Of a stretch of DNA of 64,000 nt, positions 58,523-64,000 are shown piece by piece. Every line of letters begins with the position of its first letter. The stretch's first letter is position 1. A program made the position numbers and the translations under genes. Origin of the DNA: Corythucha ciliata (lineage: Eukaryota; Arthropoda; Insecta; Hemiptera; Tingidae); the NCBI GenBank assembly GCA_038030265.1, contig CM075940.1:18113225-18177224 (forward strand), read 5' to 3'. The notes below the pieces were generated by a model, which saw only the letters and a program-made list of their open reading frames with translations, was not told the DNA's origin and made no database searches.

Positions 58523-60364
58523 ATGTGGATTTTGGTCCGCTTCACTGATGAGGACGGGGACGATGTTGTCGACCTAATTCCCGAAAGTTGGATGCTGGAC
58601 CAGCAGTCATGCCTGTATCCTACGGAATACAATGTGACAATTGTAAATACATTAGCAAGAAATGAGTCGAATCCTGGATCAGATTGGACGAAAATAAGCC
58701 CGATTTCAATATTGCAGAACAATTTATGTAAGTTTTAATCCTTTCATTAGAATCTTTCATTTTTTAAATGTTTTCTCGTTTTCTTCAGCTAACTACGGAG
58801 AAGGGTGGCAAACCATGCTGAAAGCATCAAAGATTGTGCAGCGTGGGGTTGCTCTTGACATGAGACAGCTTTACTCGGACAGCGACAAGGGCCGGGGAAA
58901 GAGAAAGAAAAAATCTAGAGTTCTAGATTCGACTGATAGTGAGAGCGAGGATGATGACTGTGTCCAGTCTGTACCTCCTTCCTGCTGCATACCTACTGAA
59001 ATTACGCCAACTCCAGTATTTTGCAACCCGAGTACTTCACAAACTTCAGTTGCAGTCAAAAATGCCCATGACTAGCGAAAAAAGCTTCAATGATACAACG
59101 CCACCTGCACAATTACTCTGCTGTATGATCACTCAAGACCATAAATGTGCGTTCAAAAACCGTATGAAGACTGTTTTGTGCTCTATTTCAGGTTAGTAAT
59201 ACATCCATCTCGTAAGACTTGTTCTCAAGTAATTTGTGTTACAATTACATATGTTCGCCTACAAAATGGTTAAGAATTCTTTGGTGTGTTCAATACTTGA
59301 GTTTTTTTTTTTTTTTTTAAGTTTTTCGTTTTCGAGAATGTCTCGTACAGTCCTGGTGGAATAGTAGTAGATCCTACTTGAGATATGGTCATCCTTCTTC
59401 AGTGACAATTAACGCATAAATTATTCTTTACAGCCGAACAACAAAGGGCACGGAGAAATATCAGTTACTTGAAACAAGAGCTGAAATCATTATCCGAATC
59501 GATTCAAAAAGGGATCACCTACCAACAAACCACAGAATATGGCAAAACAGATGAAGACGACAGCCTCGCAGTTCTCCCAATAAATAATTTAAAGGATTTG
59601 GACGATTTTGAAAAAAATCTGAAAAACGAAAGTTCATACATGAAAAAAATTGTACTTCAATCATTGTTTTGTTTATTACTTGTAACTTTTCTAACAAGTA
59701 CTGTTTTCCATTGCAGATTAAACACGTCACATTTGCGGCTAGTGGATCTGTGGAAAGCTTATACATCAAAAGTGTCATGAAACTGTTAATTTCCGACAAG
59801 TCGGCCGTTCAATTTTCTTGGGCCGGCCAAAAGAAAAAAATGAAATTTTCTTCGAAGACAGAAATATTCAAAGTTATTCGTAGTAAGTTATAATTATTGC
59901 ATGCTAAATAATTTCTCGATGTTGGTAACGTTCTAATTTCTTCGGGGAAAAAACAGGTGCAGTACTAAAATTTCCAAATATTGGACAAAGTGCCATCGTT
60001 AAATTCATTGGGCTCCACTTGGCCGCTGCACCCTTGCGCATTACAAGGTAAAATGACTATACAGCCAACGCATGTTGATTGCTATTGAAATATTCAACTA
60101 AAACGACAATTTTTTTTTTGGGCGCTAGGGGATTATAAAATGTAGGCTTTATGAGGAATCTAATGCATGTGGCGGATTTTGGATTGGTTTGTGGGAACTT
60201 TTTACCCCTCCCCTCCTATCGTGCTATACCCTTTCAGCATTTCATTCTTTTTTCGTTTTCTACTGTTTTCATTCGTTTTTTGTTTTGTTTCTTTTAGAGA
60301 TGAAGTGAAAAAAATGAAGAAATCCTCGGAAGAACATCTCTGTGATGTACTCGACGCTCCCTAA
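58523..60364 (+). CDS. DUF4806 domain protein
   Basis: Proposed exons: 58523-58727, 58789-59015, 59050-59191, 59434-59651, 59717-59882, 59957-60047, 60298-60364; 1116 nt, 371 residues. The N-terminus (MWILVRFTDEDGDDVVDLIP) is a short conserved-looking module; exon 2 adds a basic patch (GRGKRKKKSR) and an acidic Ser/Asp stretch; exon 4 may form a coiled coil. The C-terminal half matches DUF4806: LPINNLKDLDDFEKNL, VESLYIKSVMKLLISDKSAV, QFSWAGQKKKMKFS and TEIFKVI. The function is unknown; DUF4806 occurs in many arthropod proteins, often multi-copy. Exon 2 runs into a stop at 59073 unless a 34-nt intron (59016-59049, GT-AG) or a 1-nt indel is assumed. All other junctions are in phase. A TATA-like CTATATATG lies about 25 bp before the ATG. 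Confidence 0.75.
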
Positions 60365-60408
60365 GCGCTATCCTACATACTTATAAATATATTTACAATA
60401 TTTTACTA

Positions 60409-60419
60409 AATAAAATAAA
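60409..60419 (+). terminator. Polyadenylation signals, DUF4806 gene
   Basis: Two overlapping AATAAA motifs begin 45 bp after the stop codon. Confidence 0.65.
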
Positions 60420-60992
60420 GACTTTTTAAAGTTTCTAAGCCACGACAAAAAATAGAAACTGATTTCATTTGTACATGTTGTGGTCAAATCATCAGATTAC
60501 ATACTTCCTTGTGAGGTACTGACGATGAATTTCGCGGAAAAAGCCTATTTTTTTGTCCGATATATTATTATTTTTTGCGAGGCTTGATCAGTAAGTTATT
60601 CATTAAATGCGTTTAACCTTCCCTGGTAAGTGCTCCATTACTAATCAGTCTATTTTATTTTTTTCACTTACCGTCTGCGCGGAAGGTAAGTAATTTCAAC
60701 TGAACGAAAAAGTAAATTAACGAATTTGATTGGCGGACCTAAAATATTCCTGAAATATTTCTGAGAATCATTGCTAAAAACGATCACTTGCCATATTTCA
60801 GAAAGATTTCTGTGTAACATCTCTGAGTGAATACCCGGGAACATAACCAAAATGTTCCTGTGATATCTTATTGAAAAATTCCTTTGAAATATTTCGGAGA
60901 TGCGATCATTATAACGTTCCTGACACGTAACAGAAGTTACTTCAGAATTATTTCTGTCATGTTTTTTGAAATGTCATTGAAATATTTCCATG
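60420..60992. other. Non-coding, degenerate GAAATATTTC motifs
   Basis: No gene. From about 60745 to 60990 there are recurring GAAATATTTC- and ATTCCTG-like motifs, a weak degenerate repeat. Confidence 0.4.
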
Positions 60993-61144
60993 TCAATTGG
61001 GTAATGACGAGGTCGATGCACTAGCCTCACCTTGCTGATGCTGCTGCTCCTGTTGCTGTGGGCGTTCTAGTAAAGACCGCAATATTGGAGAGGAGACGTC
61101 GCAACAGGTCGCATTTGGTGGGTGCAATAAGTGGATGCTATACA

Positions 61145-62870
61145 GGGTGTTTGGTAAGTCGACGGCAATAATGCAGGGGATTTTTCTAGGTCAAAAATGG
61201 ACCAAAAAAGTCCATATAAACATAGGTCCGATTTCCTACCATTTTCGAGATAATCGATATTTTAGTATTTTTAGCCATAACGTTAATTTTATTGGATTCA
61301 GCGCTTATAAGTCGAGAACAGTTACACGTATATTAAATCTGAGGGCACTACCGAAAAGAGCAGACATTTTTCAGTGGGAATTGGTCCAGTTATCCCCAAA
61401 AGTAGTCGCACTTTTCCAGTAACCAGTCAGATTGTGGAGATTTGTACCGATTTTAGGCAGCTTAGCCGTAACTTGTTTGCGTGATAGCGAATCTTGAAAT
61501 GCCATCCAGGTTTGGCAAATTTCACAAAGACTTGCCTCATTAGTGAGGATCAAAGTACTAAACTCAGATTATCGCACTTCTTTGTAGAAGTTTGAAGAAA
61601 TGAACACGTTTCCAGCGAAAAGTGCTTGTTTAGGTGTTCTATGCAATAGGCCTTTTCGAAGAAATGAAGGGGAAAAAATTGAATTAAACACACTACTTCT
61701 TATTTAAAATGAAAATAAAACTTTTTTTAGGCCATAATCAAGGTCAGTGATGCAAAATAAAAACTTCCCGTATTGTATTTGAACTTTATTCAGAACGATT
61801 TGCCTCATTCAATGCAAAATCTGGGGGAAGATGTTCGTCGAAGCCTTATTCTTAACATGATCGTGCCCCCTCCCCCCCAATTGATCGAATTTCGCCAGTA
61901 TTTGGATAGAAGTTATGATATGTGGATATGACGAGGGGGTTCAATTCCACTACCACTTCGATCGCCGGACATGGCGCCCATGGATTTCCACGTCTGGGGT
62001 TTGGTAAAAGACCGTGTTTACTGCATCAAGAGGAGCTTCGAAGAAAGATTACAGGAGCTTTTGAGGCCCTTCGAGCCGACATTTCTCCTCGCGCGACAGT
62101 GGGTGCCACGAGAAAAAGGGCAAGAGCCTGCCTTCGGAACAGAGGAGGACATTTTGAAAATGTATTGTAAAAAAAGAAGTTTTAGGTCATTTATTTGTTA
62201 TTTTATTTACTAATTGTTATGAATTGGTGCAATAAACGCTACGAAATGTTTTTATTTTACTTCGCTGACCACGATTAGACCTACAAGAAGCTTTACTATC
62301 ATATTAGGAGAAATAATGGTGTGCTTGATTCCATTTTTCACTTTCATTTATTTACAAAGGCCTATTGCAAAGAACACCCAAAAAAACACTTTTAGCTCGA
62401 AATGTGTTCATTTTTCCAAACTTTTACGAAGGGGTGCGATGATGTGGGTTTGGTATTTTCATCCTCACTAATCAGGCAAGTTTATGTGAAATTTGCCAAA
62501 CCTGGAGAGCATTTCAAGATTCGCTATCATGCATTCAAGTTACGGCTAAACTGCCTAAAATCGGTTCAGATCTCCACAATCTGACTGGTTACTGGAAAAG
62601 TGCGACTACTTTCGGGGATAACTCTGGACCAATTCCCACTGAAAAATGTCTGCTCTTTTCGGTAGTGCCCTCAGATTTAATGTACGTGTAACTGTTCTCG
62701 ACTTATAAGCGCTGATTCCAATAAAATTAACGTTATGGCTAAAAATACTGAAATATCGATTATCTCGAAAACGGTTGGAAATCGGACCAATGTTTATATG
62801 GACTTTTTTGATCCATTTTGGACCTAGAAGAACCCCCTGCATTATTGCCGTCGACTTACCAAACACCCTG
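61145..62870 (+). mobile_element. Mariner-like element with ~530-bp inverted repeats
   Basis: Ends CAGGGTGTTTGGTAAGTCGA and its exact inverse, flanked by TA at 61143-61144 and 62871-62872. The inverted repeats extend to about 61680 and 62340. The ~650-bp centre holds a broken transposase. It is 1.7 kb in all, and the arms are still about 85-90% alike by eye. Confidence 0.85.
61895..62213 (+). pseudogene. Mariner-like transposase remnant (C-terminal)
   Basis: After an in-frame stop at 61929-61931 the frame reads GSIPLPLRSPDMAPMDFHVW and GLVKDRVYCIK. This matches the RSPDLTPLDFFLWGxLKDxVY signature near the third catalytic residue of the mariner/IS630 group, with the SPD aspartate retained. 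It then runs through a helical tail to a stop at 62211-62213. The upstream two-thirds of the transposase are missing. Confidence 0.8.
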
Positions 62871-62965
62871 TATTTACCAGGAGACATACTGCGACAATTA
62901 TTAATCATCTCGGTGAGCATCCTCTCCTGTTCGGCTATTCCTTCTTCAATCTGCTGGGGATTCAT

Positions 62966-63554
62966 ATTAACTGATCACTTCTTTTCAAACAACTAAACAA
63001 CTCATCACTCGACACTTCTTTTCACGCGACTGAATAAGTGCATAATGCACGGGTCATACTGTATAAAGCTCTTCAAACAATGCTTCGTATTGCACAAGAC
63101 ACCTTAAAAATATTCATAACATGTAAAGCTTGCAACATTGTACTTCTTCAAACCTCAACACGTATCAGATTTACATTTTCTTTCTAGATAAAACAGGGAT
63201 CATCTTCCTATAATACTTCCTTAATAAAACAAACATCACCTTAAAGTCGTAAACAAGTAACGACACTTGGCTTACACTCTGATTTATTGCATATTAATAT
63301 TTCACTCGGATATTCAACACGATGAATACAAATTTGCATCTTCCATTGTTAAGAGGAATTCCACTGACATTTGCATTACCAATCTTTTCCGTGTTAAGCA
63401 TAAATTATCACCTCGTAAACAATGACGCACCGACTACTTGTTTACTCGATAAAAAACATTTTTAAATTTAATATACAGCCACCTAACGGGAACACCCAAT
63501 ACAACCATAAGGGCAGATGCCCAATACCACCACTAGGGGACCACCCAATAGGCG
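62966..63554. other. Non-coding stretch
   Basis: No gene, RNA or repeat recognised. Confidence 0.45.
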
Positions 63555-63603
63555 TGGGTGTGGTTAGGGTGTGGTTAGGGTGTGGTTAGGGTGTGGTTAG
63601 GTG
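63555..63603 (+). repeat. Four tandem GTGTGGTTAGG units
   Basis: An 11-bp unit repeated about four times almost perfectly. Each contains TTAGG, the arthropod telomere unit, but the period is 11, not 5, so this is a short interstitial minisatellite. Confidence 0.85.
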
Positions 63604-63663
63604 TTTGCGGCGTCTATTGTTATTTTAATATCGTTTAATTATCGTTTGAAACTGTTATTTCAG

Positions 63664-64000
63664 AGGAGAGTGCCACAGATTCGTCCGATCACGCAACAAG
63701 GCCGTTTGTTCCAGACATGTTTGACAATAGTAAGTTTGTTATCTCAAGCAGTTCAATTTCGATGATAAAATTGTAACGAGATGTATTCAAAGGTTCAGTG
63801 TCTGAGAGCGAAGTGATTGATGATGACTATGCTGTTTCTGATGATGATTTTTGCGCCACTGGGAGTCCGCCACCGTAAGTTTGTGAAGTTTCTTCATAAT
63901 TAGGACTTAATTATTTATAATTTCGGCGTATCTAGTCCTCCAGCAAATGCACAGTTGAGAATAGCACAGACACGCAAAGCACGCTCTTCTAAAAACAAAC
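63664..64000 (+). CDS. Internal exons of an unrecognised acidic protein (partial)
   Basis: Three exons with good splice sites: 63664-63729 (entering phase 1), 63793-63874, and 63936 running off the window. The peptides are ESATDSSDHATRPFVPDMF, VSESEVIDDDYAVSDDDF and, after a Pro run, NAQLRIAQTRKARSSKNK. Phases 1 and 2 match at both junctions (AGT and CCT codons rebuilt), which is strong support for a real gene. It is acidic and serine-rich, then turns basic, as in many nuclear proteins, but no domain is visible. Upstream exons were not found between 62966 and 63663. Confidence 0.65.

Larger units (their letters stand above)
60993..62965 (-). other. Possible minus-strand ORF split by the mariner element
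   Basis: On the minus strand the right flank starts ATG at 62965 (MNPQQIEEGIAEQERMLTEM) and stays open to the element. The left flank (61142 to stop at 60993) has an open frame with ERPQQQEQQHQQGEAS. Removing the element and one TA leaves the two frames 2 nt out of register, so a shared ORF is unproven. It may be the start of a gag-like or Gln-rich protein. Confidence 0.3.

Noticed and set aside
63555..63603. Telomere or telomere-adjacent array
   Set aside because: Only about four units with an 11-bp period, followed directly by gene exons.

Overview
This is a 64-kb piece of a eukaryotic nuclear genome, almost certainly an arthropod. The evidence is spliced genes with short GT-AG introns, a sarcalumenin gene, a PRAS40/Lobe-type gene, a DUF4806 gene, and a dense load of Ty3/gypsy, LINE, mariner, hAT, Helentron-like and tRNA-SINE elements. 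A sap-feeding hemipteran would fit, but nothing in the window proves the order. No CRISPR array, operon or free-standing rRNA/tRNA gene was seen.

Host genes, all on the + strand: (1) a PRAS40 (AKT1S1/Lobe)-like gene, 8 exons, 25391-26864, 318 codons; (2) a sarcalumenin gene, 11 exons, 39508-50202, 771 codons, with signal-peptide exon, long acidic exon and EHD-type GTPase region; (3) a DUF4806 gene, 58523-60364, about 7 exons; (4) the internal exons of an acidic, unrecognised gene running off the right edge (63664-64000). Splice phases were followed by hand and close in frame for all of them. Gene 3 needs either a 34-nt intron or a 1-nt frameshift.

Layout. 1-3.2 kb: two copies of a Helentron-like repeat (family A). 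3.2-25 kb: mostly non-coding, with further family A copies, degenerate ~30-bp minisatellites, a foldback, orphan hAT-like ends, and a decayed LINE (21.8-24.5 kb) split by an LTR with a 4-bp target duplication. 25.4-27 kb: PRAS40 gene. 28.7-38.8 kb: three classes of degenerate minisatellite, a decayed gypsy pol (32-33.8 kb), and another family A copy. 39.5-50.2 kb: sarcalumenin. Its 5.7-kb intron holds a nested stack: hAT (8-bp duplication) > minisatellite > Jockey fragment > TA-flanked foldback > MITE, hairpin element and dimeric tRNA SINE (12-bp duplication). 52.3-56.3 kb: Mag-like gypsy element with identical 105-bp LTRs. 56.4-58.2 kb: Jockey pieces and an inverted family A copy. 58.5-60.4 kb: DUF4806 gene. 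61.1-62.9 kb: mariner-like element with ~530-bp inverted repeats and a dead transposase.

The genes do not form a pathway. The strongest candidates for something undescribed are the family A repeats with variable numbers of ~296-bp internal units, the three minisatellite classes (one carried inside a hAT element), and the SINE with a tRNA-like module at each end.
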